NCBI GenBank assembly: GCA_029933365.1
Contig: JAOZOH010000021.1
Coordinates: 1 to 6,219, forward strand
Length of the DNA: 6,219 nt
Direction: 5' to 3'
DNA from: Desulfuromusa sp.
GTDB lineage: Bacteria; Desulfobacterota; Desulfuromonadia; Desulfuromonadales; Geopsychrobacteraceae
Below are positions 1 through 6,065 of this stretch, piece after piece. Numbering within the stretch: the stretch's first letter is position 1; each line of letters starts with the position of its first letter. The translations under genes and the position numbers were made by a program. The notes beneath the pieces were generated by a model. It saw only the letters and a program-made list of their open reading frames with translations. It ran no database searches and was not told the origin of the DNA.

Positions 1-1
1 T

Positions 2-610
2 CTCTCCTCCGGAGATACCGATAATATCAGCAATAAACGTATCCGGTCCGGCAACCGTAAGTGGTTGCAGCATGACACACTCAAGGGTTGTTTGTGGCTG
101 AAGTTTGACAATTTGCTGGTGCACCCGTTGGATTCTTGCCTGGATAGAATCAACCAGCTGCTGACCCTGTTTTTCTGCCCCCGTGATGCGACCGATGTCC
201 TGGATTGATTTTAGTGTTTCTGCAACTGTCTGTGGATGGATCACATAAACGGGAACCCGTATCAATTCCAACCACCGGATCAGTGCTGGACGGTTCATAT
301 CTGCCGCGGCAATTACCAGATCAGGGTTATGTAGCAGAATACTTTCCAGACTGGGGTCGGCATAACCGCCAACTTTTGGCAGCTTTAATGCGGCCTTCGG
401 ATAAGTGCAAAAATCGGTTACAGCAACAATATTTTTTTCAAGCCTCAGTTTAAACAGAAGTTCAGTCACACTGGGAACCAGGGAAACGATTCGCTGTGGG
501 GGGGAGGGGATGGATACTTGACGATTTACGGCATCGGTGAAATCAGTTGCCACCGCCGGGCAAGAAAGGAACAGAATAAAAAGAATACCGAAAAGGAAAT
601 TCTTGCGCAT
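2..610 (-). CDS. btuF: Periplasmic cobalamin-binding protein BtuF (partial, C-terminus missing)
   Basis: The first 203 codons are present; the gene runs off the left edge. BtuF is the periplasmic subunit of the vitamin B12 ABC importer: it receives cobalamin from BtuB and delivers it to BtuCD. Family proteins are about 265-300 residues, so roughly the last quarter is missing. What shows it: an N-terminal signal peptide (MRKNF, a hydrophobic stretch, then a likely signal peptidase I site after PAVA, residues 18-21), followed by the class III binding-protein fold of the BtuF/FecB type. Recognisable blocks are RIVSLVPSVTELLF, VAVTDFCTYP, KVGGYADPSLESIL and PDLVIAA, then VPVYVIHPQT and a DIGRITG segment. 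Cys17 gives only a poor lipobox, so a soluble protein is more likely than a lipoprotein. ATG at 610 has an AGGA about 6 nt upstream. The frame is intact through the C7 and A7 runs. It follows btuB in the same direction, after a hairpin in a 66-nt gap. A haem or siderophore binding protein is possible from the fold alone, but the context argues for cobalamin. Confidence 0.5.
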   Translation of the reverse strand, partial: MRKNFLFGILFILFLSCPAVATDFTDAVNRQVSIPSPPQRIVSLVPSVTELLFKLRLEKNIVAVTDFCTYPKAALKLPKVGGYADPSLESILLHNPDLVIAAADMNRPALIRWLELIRVPVYVIHPQTVAETLKSIQDIGRITGAEKQGQQLVDSIQARIQRVHQQIVKLQPQTTLECVMLQPLTVAGPDTFIADIIGISGGE

Positions 611-626
611 AAGTATCCTGAAGCAA

Positions 627-659
627 AGACTGGGGCTGATTAGTTTTCAGCCCCAGTCT
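627..659 (-). terminator. Perfect 13-bp hairpin between btuB and btuF
   Basis: A perfect inverted repeat: AGACTGGGGCTGA (627-639) pairs with TCAGCCCCAGTCT (647-659) around a 7-nt loop. It begins 17 nt past the btuB stop codon and ends 16 nt before the btuF start. In the direction of transcription the stem is followed by TTGCTTC, a broken U-tract. It could therefore be a leaky intra-operon terminator or a 3'-end stabiliser that sets different btuB and btuF transcript levels. A full terminator would require btuF to have its own promoter, and there is little room for one. The hairpin is seen directly; its role is inference. Confidence 0.5.
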
Positions 660-676
660 AGAGCAAATCACAATGA

Positions 677-2512
677 TTAGAAAGAGAGTTTGATTCCCGC
701 ATATCCGGATAGCCCGGCTGTCCCGTACCCGGCAACTTCTTCATAATCTTCATCGAACAAGTTGTCGATCCGTCCGAATAACTTCAGGTTGTTGTTGATC
801 TGGTACGAAGTAGCAAGATTGACCAGTGTGTAGGCATCTAAAGTTTCACCGCTGTAATTTCCATCGTACCGATCACTTGAATAGATCATATCCAGGTGAA
901 CCTGTAATTGCTCAGTGGGATAGAGGTTACAACCAACAGTTCCCTTATGTAATGGGCGACGAGCAAGACGTGCACCATCCTTATCTTCAGAATCAGTGTA
1001 ACTATAGCCAAGTTGTAGATCAAAGTATTCTGAAGGATACCAACTGATACTTGATTCAACCCCCTGAGTTTTATATTCACTGACATTTTGATAGGTAAAA
1101 GTTGAATAATCAAAATCTATGTAGTCATCAATATCGTTGGAGAACCAAGACATGCTTAGAACTAAACTGTTGTTAAAGAAAGTTTGTTCAATGCCGACAT
1201 CCCAGCTGATACTTTCTTCTGCTTCAAGGTTCTCGTCGCCATAGGAACTAAAAAGCTGATAAAGTGAGGGGGCTTTGAATCCAGTGCCGATAGAACCTTT
1301 GAAGCGTGTTCCTATCTGAGGGAAAATGTACGTGGGAGCTATTCGCCAAGTGGTTTGTCCACCAAACTTTTCGTGATCGTCAAAGCGAACCCCGATAGCC
1401 GCATTGAAGTTTCCTATTGCGATTTGTTCCTGTAAAAAAGCGGCGTTTGTCGTTGCCTCTCCTTCAGTTGTCCCGTAGTAAAAACTATCAAAAACCTCTT
1501 TCTCATTTTCAATACCAGCAACAATTGTGTGGTTCTGATTGAGTCGAAAGGTATTTTGTAAATCAAACTTAGTCACTTTGCCATTGTATTCGCTGTCGTC
1601 CCAGTATTCTCTCTTTGTGTCGGTTCGGGCAGCTCCAATAACCATCTTCCAACGGTCATCTAAAAGGTTTAAGACACCCTCAACCCGTCCAATTAGCTCA
1701 CGACTATCTTGATAAATTCCATCCTCTGTAGGGATAGAGCTATATGTTGCGAAATCAAAAATGTCAGTATCATAATCATATTCAGAAGTTGTTGCCCGCA
1801 GAATCAGATTTACGGCAAAAGTGTCCACCGGGTTGATTCCGATATTAAATGACATGGAGGTGCTTTTGTGACCGTCATTCTCGCTAAATCCTTCATCCTC
1901 ATTGTAAGCTGAGTAGCCTTCGGTCTCAAGCCGGGAAACGGAAAATGAAGTAGATGCAAGATCAGTCGCAACAGAAAATCCGGCATTCCCCCGCCAGGTA
2001 TTGTATGAACCCCCCTCTACTGAGATATGGCTTTGAGGTGTGGTTGTCCCTTTGCGGGTGATTATGTTGATAACACCACCAATCGCATCAGAACCGTAGA
2101 GTACGCTTTGTGCGCCACGAACAACTTCAATTTGTTCTATATTGTCAACGCTCAGATTGGCTATATTAGCACCACCTCCGATTGTCGAAGTATCTCTGAA
2201 TTCAATTCCATCGACGAGGACTAGAGTATGTTTATTGTCTGTGCCGCGTAGAAAAATCGAGCTATTTGCCCCTGCTGGCCCTTGCTGCATGATGTTGACC
2301 CCAGGAACACTACGCAGCACATCTAAAACCTGAGTTTGCTGCTTTGCTTCGATTTCTTCTGCCGTAATAACTGTGACCGAACTTGCAATTTGACTTAGTG
2401 GTGTTCCGGTTCGAGTCGCAGTGACCACAATCGGATCAAGTGTTACAACTTCTGCCCAGAGAGATCCTGCTGTGAATAGCAGGGTACATAATACGATGAA
2501 ACATTTCTTCAT
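677..2512 (-). CDS. btuB: TonB-dependent outer-membrane cobalamin receptor BtuB
   Basis: A 611-residue outer-membrane receptor, close to the 614 residues of E. coli BtuB. It binds corrinoids at the cell surface and imports them using TonB/ExbBD energy. Order of parts: signal peptide 1-20 (MKKCF ... GSLWA, cleaved before EVV); TonB box DPIVVTATR at 26-34; plug domain about 38-155, with SVPGVNI, IFLRG (86-90), TLVLVDGIEF and IEVVRGAQSVLYGSDAIGGV; then a 22-strand-type beta barrel with the C-terminal NLFDEDYE block and terminal Phe (the BAM beta-signal). Acidic loops near 203-214 and 243-254 sit about where E. coli BtuB binds Ca2+; that match is inference. Start choice: the frame stays open upstream to an ATG at 2617, but ATG 2512 has AGGAGG 6 nt upstream and begins the signal peptide, and the longer version would translate through the terminator hairpin. 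The cobalamin riboswitch upstream separates this protein from haem or siderophore receptors of the same fold. It may carry corrinoids other than B12. Confidence 0.5.
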   Translation of the reverse strand: MKKCFIVLCTLLFTAGSLWAEVVTLDPIVVTATRTGTPLSQIASSVTVITAEEIEAKQQTQVLDVLRSVPGVNIMQQGPAGANSSIFLRGTDNKHTLVLVDGIEFRDTSTIGGGANIANLSVDNIEQIEVVRGAQSVLYGSDAIGGVINIITRKGTTTPQSHISVEGGSYNTWRGNAGFSVATDLASTSFSVSRLETEGYSAYNEDEGFSENDGHKSTSMSFNIGINPVDTFAVNLILRATTSEYDYDTDIFDFATYSSIPTEDGIYQDSRELIGRVEGVLNLLDDRWKMVIGAARTDTKREYWDDSEYNGKVTKFDLQNTFRLNQNHTIVAGIENEKEVFDSFYYGTTEGEATTNAAFLQEQIAIGNFNAAIGVRFDDHEKFGGQTTWRIAPTYIFPQIGTRFKGSIGTGFKAPSLYQLFSSYGDENLEAEESISWDVGIEQTFFNNSLVLSMSWFSNDIDDYIDFDYSTFTYQNVSEYKTQGVESSISWYPSEYFDLQLGYSYTDSEDKDGARLARRPLHKGTVGCNLYPTEQLQVHLDMIYSSDRYDGNYSGETLDAYTLVNLATSYQINNNLKLFGRIDNLFDEDYEEVAGYGTAGLSGYAGIKLSF

Positions 2513-2518
2513 GGTGTT

Positions 2519-2524
2519 CCTCCT
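2519..2524 (-). promoter_or_regulatory. Shine-Dalgarno site of btuB
   Basis: AGGAGG lies 6 nt upstream of ATG 2512 on the minus strand. It decides the start: the alternative in-frame ATG at 2617 lies upstream of the terminator hairpin and adds 35 residues that do not resemble a signal peptide. Confidence 0.5.
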
Positions 2525-2552
2525 GTTTCCCTCGGGAAGTGGGACAAGAGCA

Positions 2553-2590
2553 ATAAAAAAACCCGTCACCCTATTAACTGGGTGCGGGTT
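2553..2590 (-). terminator. Rho-independent terminator of the cobalamin riboswitch (expression platform)
   Basis: Read on the minus strand: ACCCGCACCC, a short AT-rich loop, then GGGTGACGGGT, and a run of seven T. The stem is ACCCG/CGGGT plus CACCC/GGGTG with one bulged A. It sits between the aptamer and the btuB ribosome binding site, about 40 nt upstream of the start codon. This is the classic position of the OFF-state terminator of a transcription-controlling riboswitch. Confidence 0.5.
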
Positions 2591-2635
2591 TTCCGTATTT
2601 TGTCCGCGCTTGTCCACACTCCCATGCCCGGGGAG
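2580..2635 (-). promoter_or_regulatory. Candidate antiterminator and competing hairpin of the riboswitch
   Basis: Between aptamer and terminator, the minus-strand segment GGGAGTGTGG (2623-2614) can pair with CCGCACCC (2587-2580), the 5' arm of the terminator. This gives 8 pairs including one G-U, with an AG bulge. The same segment overlaps a second hairpin, CTCCC (2635-2631) with GGGAG (2623-2619), which would tie up its first bases. The complementarity is read from the sequence. Which structure wins with or without ligand is inference. Confidence 0.5.
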
Positions 2636-2653
2636 ACTGATAGTGGATGTGTT

Positions 2654-2826
2654 TTACGGCAGGTCTTCTGACTTACGAGTTTTCAACATTATTTTCTGCT
2701 GAAGAAACGGACAGCCTTCCCGGCATTTTTGCCAGTGACATAAATATATCCGATTCAACTCGATTACAGCGGCGGGTCCGCGGAGGATTCACACCTCTCT
2801 TCCCTAATTATGCCAAGAGGTAGTCT
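2654..2826 (-). ncRNA. Cobalamin (B12) riboswitch aptamer
   Basis: The conserved blocks appear in the right order on the minus strand: AATTAGGGAA then GGTGTGAATCC (about 2808-2787), GCGGACCCGCCGCTGTAA (about 2783-2766), GTCACTGGC followed by a small GGC/GCC hairpin and GGGAAGGC (about 2738-2713), and finally the 3' B12 box AGTCAGAAGACCTGCC (about 2673-2658). The region between GGGAAGGC and the B12 box would hold peripheral helices. The overall plan resembles the adenosylcobalamin-type (class I) element, though I cannot fix the class by eye. It precedes btuB and is followed by a terminator, so high cobalamin should reduce transcription of btuB and btuF. The J6/3 block reads GTCACTG rather than the commoner GCCACTG. 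The 5' strand of the basal helix is not clear to me, so the 5' boundary is approximate. Confidence 0.5.
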
Positions 2827-2889
2827 GAGAATATGTGTCGTAGCGAGAAATCGGCTGATTGTGGACAGATTTTCGTAGATTTGAGAGCG

Positions 2890-2910
2890 AATAGCATCGC
2901 TATTTGTCAA
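2890..2910 (-). promoter_or_regulatory. Consensus -35-like TTGACA abutting a palindrome upstream of the riboswitch
   Basis: On the minus strand TTGACA (2910-2905) is followed at once by AATAGC-GAT-GCTATT (2904-2890), a perfect 6-bp inverted repeat with a 3-nt centre. If TTGACA is a real -35 box, the palindrome would sit in the spacer, a usual place for an operator. A good -10 hexamer is missing at 16-18 nt (17 nt gives CTCTCA), so this is a weak candidate only. Confidence 0.5.
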
Positions 2911-3184
2911 AAATATACGGAAATATGTACCGATCAGACGGTTTCGCAGTAGACACTTGTATTTTCGGACACTCTCTTTCAAGCACCGTAAAACGATTCA
3001 ATTGTGATTCTGCTTATAGAAGAATATCATGTCTCCTGTCAAGCACACAAAATGCTCAATGTTGCTTGTTTGGCAAAGATTGGATTTCTTCATGAACAGA
3101 TACCGGTCAGATGCTTTTCCCTCTACTGAAATCATGCTACCTTGTATTTTTTCAGAAACAGCGGTTTTGCTCAATTGGAAGTTG

Positions 3185-3189
3185 AAAGG
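3185..3189 (+). promoter_or_regulatory. Ribosome binding site of the DUF1015 gene
   Basis: AAAGG lies 8 nt before ATG 3198. It is modest in strength, but it is the only purine-rich site near the start. The protein beginning there (MIFEKIGVQVPKILLP) matches the usual N-terminus of the family. Confidence 0.5.
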
Positions 3190-3197
3190 TTTAGAAT

Positions 3198-4529
3198 ATG
3201 ATTTTTGAAAAGATAGGGGTACAGGTTCCGAAGATTCTACTGCCTAAAAAAGGTACAGATATGCAGCGTTGGTCGGTGATTGCCTGCGATCAATATACGT
3301 CTGATTTGGGATATTGGCAGCGACTGGAGCAGCAGACGGCAGGGAGTATTTCAACCTTGAACCTGGTTTTCCCTGAAGTCTATCTTGATGCTGCTGATAC
3401 CGAATCACGGATTGCGGCTATTAATCGGGCGATGGAAGACTATCTAGCCGATGGCAGTCTGGAAGAACAACCGCCCGGATTTATTCTGGTAGATCGTAAA
3501 ACCACAGCAGTCAATTCGCGCAAAGGATTGGTTCTGGCTCTCGATCTGGAACAATACGATTACACCACGGGGGCACAAAGTTTAATTCGCTCAACAGAGG
3601 GGACTATTCTTGATCGATTGCCGCCACGGATTAAGGTCCGCCAAAATGCGCCGATAGAACTGCCACATATCATGGTCCTGGTTGATGATCCACAGCGAAC
3701 GGTCATTGAGCCTTTGTTTGATGAAAATCTGGAGATGATTTACGATCTTGATCTGTTGGAAAATGGTGGCCATCTCAAAGGGTATCGAGTCGATCATCCA
3801 GAATTGATAAAACAGGTAGCTGCAGCATTGGAACGGCTGGCTGACCCTGACACTTACCGGGACAAATATGGCGATGGGGAAGTGATGCTCTATGCTATGG
3901 GGGATGGTAACCATTCGTTTGCGACCGCTAAAGCAATCTGGGAAAAGCTGAAAAAAGAGGCTGATGACCCCGCTCAAGTAATGAACCATCCAGCTCGCTA
4001 TGCCTTGGTTGAATTGGTCAATGTACATGACCCCGGTCTTGAGTTTGAAGCGATCCACCGGGTGCTGTTTGATGTCGATTGTGATTATCTTAAGCAGCAG
4101 ATGGAGAGTTTTTTTGCCGGGAGGGGAACGCCGCTGTCTTTTGCCTCTTGTGCTGATCTGGAAGAAGCTGAAGCGATTGCAGCAAAAGAGCAGGGAGGGC
4201 ATGCTTTCCCTGTGGTGTTTGCCGGGCAGTTTGGTGTGTGTACAATTGCGGAGCCAGAGTATACCCTTGCAGTGGCAACCCTCCAGGGTTTTCTCGATCA
4301 TTACCTGCAGGAAAACCCAACTGCACGCATCGATTACATCCACGGCAAGAAAGCCGTGACGAACCTCGGTAGCGAAACGGGTTGCGTGGGTTTTTACTTA
4401 CCCGCTATCTCCAAGCATGATCTGTTCAAAACAATTGTGCTGGATGGGGCGTTACCACGTAAAACTTTCTCGCTGGGGGAGGCGGATGAAAAACGTTTTT
4501 ACCTGGAGTGCCGGAGGATTCAGAAATGA
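3198..4529 (+). CDS. DUF1015 family protein (COG4198), function unknown
   Basis: A 443-residue soluble protein with no signal peptide or membrane segment, so probably cytoplasmic. I recognise it as the DUF1015/COG4198 family, and it looks full length. Family marks visible: the N-terminal VPKILLPKKGTDMQRWSVIACDQ (about 10-32); RKGLVLALDLEQYDY (108-122); RSTEGTILDRLPPRIKVR (131-148); HIMVLVDDP (157-165); the signature MGDGNHSFATAKAIWE (234-249); HDPGLEFEAIHRVLF (277-291); YIHG (380-383); and the C-terminal LPRKTFSLGEADEKRFYLECRRI (419-441). The DGNHS core resembles the DGHHR-type motif of ParB/SerK-like nucleotide-binding proteins, and I recall family members near serine biosynthesis genes in clostridia. 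That makes a phosphate- or nucleotide-linked enzymatic role conceivable but unproven. Here the gene stands alone between an operon for cobalamin uptake and one for uracil salvage. Its stop overlaps an ATG in an ATGA junction, described separately. Family assignment is firm; function is unknown. Confidence 0.5.
   Translation: MIFEKIGVQVPKILLPKKGTDMQRWSVIACDQYTSDLGYWQRLEQQTAGSISTLNLVFPEVYLDAADTESRIAAINRAMEDYLADGSLEEQPPGFILVDRKTTAVNSRKGLVLALDLEQYDYTTGAQSLIRSTEGTILDRLPPRIKVRQNAPIELPHIMVLVDDPQRTVIEPLFDENLEMIYDLDLLENGGHLKGYRVDHPELIKQVAAALERLADPDTYRDKYGDGEVMLYAMGDGNHSFATAKAIWEKLKKEADDPAQVMNHPARYALVELVNVHDPGLEFEAIHRVLFDVDCDYLKQQMESFFAGRGTPLSFASCADLEEAEAIAAKEQGGHAFPVVFAGQFGVCTIAEPEYTLAVATLQGFLDHYLQENPTARIDYIHGKKAVTNLGSETGCVGFYLPAISKHDLFKTIVLDGALPRKTFSLGEADEKRFYLECRRIQK
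4513..4517 (+). promoter_or_regulatory. Strong Shine-Dalgarno inside the DUF1015 gene, before an ATGA junction
   Basis: GGAGG ends 8 nt before the ATG at 4526, which overlaps the DUF1015 stop codon (ATGA). This is the arrangement expected for a translationally coupled downstream gene. The bases also encode conserved Arg-Arg of the protein, so part of the match may be coincidence. Confidence 0.5.
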
Positions 4530-4582
4530 ATAATCAGTTGGGACGAAAACCAGCGACCTTGTCATGGTTAATCCACTATTAG
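4526..4582 (+). pseudogene. Possible 18-codon stump of a lost gene coupled to the DUF1015 gene
   Basis: Starting at the ATGA overlap, the frame encodes MNNQLGRKPATLSWLIHY and then meets TAG at 4580-4582. The same frame stays open after the TAG (QLPDYPQVGAFQDFCYVSH and onward) until a stop inside the opposing uraA gene, so only one stop interrupts it. I do not recognise the peptide. A good ribosome binding site and a coupled start followed by a short peptide fit a downstream gene truncated by deletion. A chance ATG over a stop codon fits as well. The palindrome at 4656-4696 lies just beyond and could mark the breakpoint. Confidence 0.5.
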
Positions 4583-4597
4583 CAACTCCCGGACTAT

Positions 4598-4614
4598 CCC
4601 CAGGTGGGGGCTTT
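4598..4614 (+). terminator. Weak terminator-like hairpin after the DUF1015 gene
   Basis: CCCC-AGGT-GGGG(G) followed by CTTT, about 70 nt past the DUF1015 stop. The stem is only 4 bp and the T-run is short, so it is a poor terminator. It is listed because nothing better ends this transcript before the convergent uraA gene. Confidence 0.5.
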
Positions 4615-4655
4615 CCAAGACTTTTGCTATGTGAGCCATCTTATTTTCATAGTCA

Positions 4656-4696
4656 GTATTCAGGGGACACGTAACGAGAATATGTCTCCTGAATAC
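4656..4696. repeat. REP-like palindrome between convergent genes
   Basis: GTATTCAGGGGACA (4656-4669) pairs with TGTCTCCTGAATAC (4683-4696) around a 13-nt loop: 14 pairs with a single G-U. It lies 22 nt past the uraA stop on the convergent side. No T-run follows on either strand, so it is not a standard terminator. The TTCAGGGGACACG wording resembles the repeats that often accompany REP-associated (Y1/IS200-like) tyrosine transposases. That likeness is from memory, and no transposase is in the window. Confidence 0.5.
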
Positions 4697-4718
4697 CACC
4701 TAAGAAAACCTCATGTGT

Positions 4719-6038
4719 TCAGGCGTCATTTCCCGCAGGGAGAATCAGGTTCAACAGCACCCCGACAACCCCCGCCAGACCGATCCCGCCCAGTTTGACG
4801 ATAGTCAGATCAAAATTCATTCCGCCAATACCAAAGACTAGAATGATCGCGACAATCGCCAAGTTGCGTGGTTGCATCAGGTCGGTTCCAGCTTTGACCA
4901 GAGTATTGATGCCAATAACAGCAATCGCGCCGAATAATAGAACCATAATTCCACCCATGATCGGAACAGGAATTGAGTTCAAAAAGCCGCCCAGTTTTCC
5001 GATGAAAGCAAGGAGAATTGCGGTAATAGCTGCCCAGGTCATGATGGCAGGATTAAAAGATTTGGTCAGAGCTACTGCTCCGGAGACTTCTGAGTAGGTG
5101 GTATTCGGTGGGCCACCAAGGCAGGCTGCGAAACTGGTTGCGATACCGTCACCCAGCAGGGTGTTTTGGATGCCTGGATCTTCTACGTAGTCTTTTCCCG
5201 AAATTCCACCGATTGCCAGAACATCACCAAAGTGCTCAATTGCCGGGGCGATGGCGACTGGGACAATAAACAGGATTGCTTCGAGATTCCAGACCGGGAA
5301 GGTGAAGTCTGGCATGGCAAACCAAGGGGCTGCAGCAACTTTTTGCATCGAAATCAACGCCGGCCCAGTCCAGTTTTGCAGCGTACCCGGATCAAAAGCT
5401 GCTTGGGTGGAGGCGGTGAATCCAGTACCGTCAAGAATCATGGATGTGACATAACCAGCAACGATTCCACTTAAAATCGGGATTAATTTGAACAGTCCGC
5501 GCCCGAGGAGGGAGACTAGAATCGTAACTGCCAAGGCAACTCCAGCAATAATGTAGGCGGTTGTTTCCGGCACCAACCAGGCAGAACCATCACCGGTTCG
5601 GCCAGAGGCCATATGGATAGCTACTGGAGCCAGAACCAGACCGATCACCATGATGACTGGGCCGGTGACGATTGGTGGCAGAATTTTGTGTAAAATGCCC
5701 GAACCAAAAATCCGCACAATCAGACTTAAAACCGCATAGAGCAGTCCAGCAGCAACCAGCCCGCACATGGTTCCGGCAATCCCCCATTGAGCAACACCGT
5801 AGATAATTGGGGCGATAAAAGCAAAACTTGAAGCCAGGAAAACCGGCACACGTCCACGGGTGATCAGTTGGAAGATCAGGGTTCCTGCGCCAGCGGTAAA
5901 TAGTGCAACATTGGCATTAAGTCCCGTCAGTAAGGGGACCAACACCAGGGCTCCGAATGCAACAAACAGCATCTGGGCACCAAGCAGGCAGTCCTTCAAG
6001 CGAAAATTATAATCTGTAGGGGCTGGGCTCTGATTCAT
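4719..6038 (-). CDS. uraA: Uracil:H+ symporter of the NCS2 family (UraA-like)
   Basis: A 439-residue inner-membrane transporter, normal length for the family, hydrophobic throughout and expected to have 14 membrane segments in a 7+7 inverted repeat. It imports uracil with protons. Key marks: [15 protein letters not shown] (63-77, the TM3 strand region); IEHFGD (267-272, TM8) with Glu268 matching UraA Glu241; [23 protein letters not shown] (287-309); and [11 protein letters not shown] (310-320, TM10) with Glu317 matching UraA Glu290. The TM10 Glu is the uracil-type residue, where xanthine and urate carriers have Gln. Asp272 stands where E. coli UraA has His245; xanthine and urate carriers have Asp there. 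ATG 6038 is supported by AAAGGAAC with AGGA about 9 nt upstream. The gene directly follows upp in the same direction, which strongly favours uracil as the substrate. Another pyrimidine or a xanthine-like substrate cannot be excluded from sequence alone. Confidence 0.5.
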   Translation of the reverse strand: MNQSPAPTDYNFRLKDCLLGAQMLFVAFGALVLVPLLTGLNANVALFTAGAGTLIFQLITRGRVPVFLASSFAFIAPIIYGVAQWGIAGTMCGLVAAGLLYAVLSLIVRIFGSGILHKILPPIVTGPVIMVIGLVLAPVAIHMASGRTGDGSAWLVPETTAYIIAGVALAVTILVSLLGRGLFKLIPILSGIVAGYVTSMILDGTGFTASTQAAFDPGTLQNWTGPALISMQKVAAAPWFAMPDFTFPVWNLEAILFIVPVAIAPAIEHFGDVLAIGGISGKDYVEDPGIQNTLLGDGIATSFAACLGGPPNTTYSEVSGAVALTKSFNPAIMTWAAITAILLAFIGKLGGFLNSIPVPIMGGIMVLLFGAIAVIGINTLVKAGTDLMQPRNLAIVAIILVFGIGGMNFDLTIVKLGGIGLAGVVGVLLNLILPAGNDA

Positions 6039-6065
6039 GTTTAAGTTCCTTTTTTTTGTAAGGCA

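Larger units (their letters stand above)
2827..3197. other. Divergent intergenic region (about 370 nt), no gene seen
   Basis: This AT-rich stretch separates the btuB riboswitch from the DUF1015 gene, which are transcribed away from each other, so it should hold both promoters. Open frames here are short, lack ribosome binding sites and look like noise. I looked for sigma70 pairs and for a sigma54 -24/-12 site and found no convincing example. What stands out is a TTGACA on the minus strand (2910-2905) beside a palindrome (2890-2904), and a loose inverted repeat CAAGCA/TGCTTG (3040-3045 and 3063-3068). Confidence 0.5.

Noticed and set aside
205..453. An open frame of 82 codons on the plus strand opposite btuF
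   Set aside because: The minus strand encodes an uninterrupted BtuF across the same bases, so this is a shadow frame.
499..509. Possible frameshift in btuF at the C7/C4 run
   Set aside because: A careful recount gives seven C in the run and an intact frame (IPSPPQRIVSL), so the gene is not broken here.
2513..2617. A 35-codon upstream extension of btuB beginning at ATG 2617
   Set aside because: It would be translated through the terminator hairpin, has no good ribosome binding site, and hides the signal peptide. ATG 2512 has AGGAGG at 6 nt and a proper signal sequence.
2764..2982. A 72-codon open frame on the minus strand overlapping the riboswitch
   Set aside because: It covers the 5' half of the aptamer, has no ribosome binding site that I can see and no family resemblance; the RNA structure explains the conservation.
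3040..3068. Inverted repeat CAAGCA...TGCTTG in the divergent intergenic region
   Set aside because: Only six clean base pairs across a 17-nt loop in AT-rich DNA; this could easily occur by chance.
3070..3085. A sigma54-like -24/-12 site (TGGCA...TGGAT) upstream of the DUF1015 gene
   Set aside because: The -12 element lacks the required TTGC/GC at the right spacing.
3591..4343. A 250-codon open frame antisense to the DUF1015 gene
   Set aside because: Its composition shows no family resemblance or clear ribosome binding site, and it lies wholly opposite a well-conserved gene; it is a shadow of that coding sequence.
4580..4798. TAG readthrough (pyrrolysine or amber suppression) joining the 18-codon stump to the following open frame
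   Set aside because: The frame after the TAG runs through a palindrome and into the antisense of uraA, shows no recognisable domain, and nothing else suggests pyrrolysine use. Chance openness is more likely.
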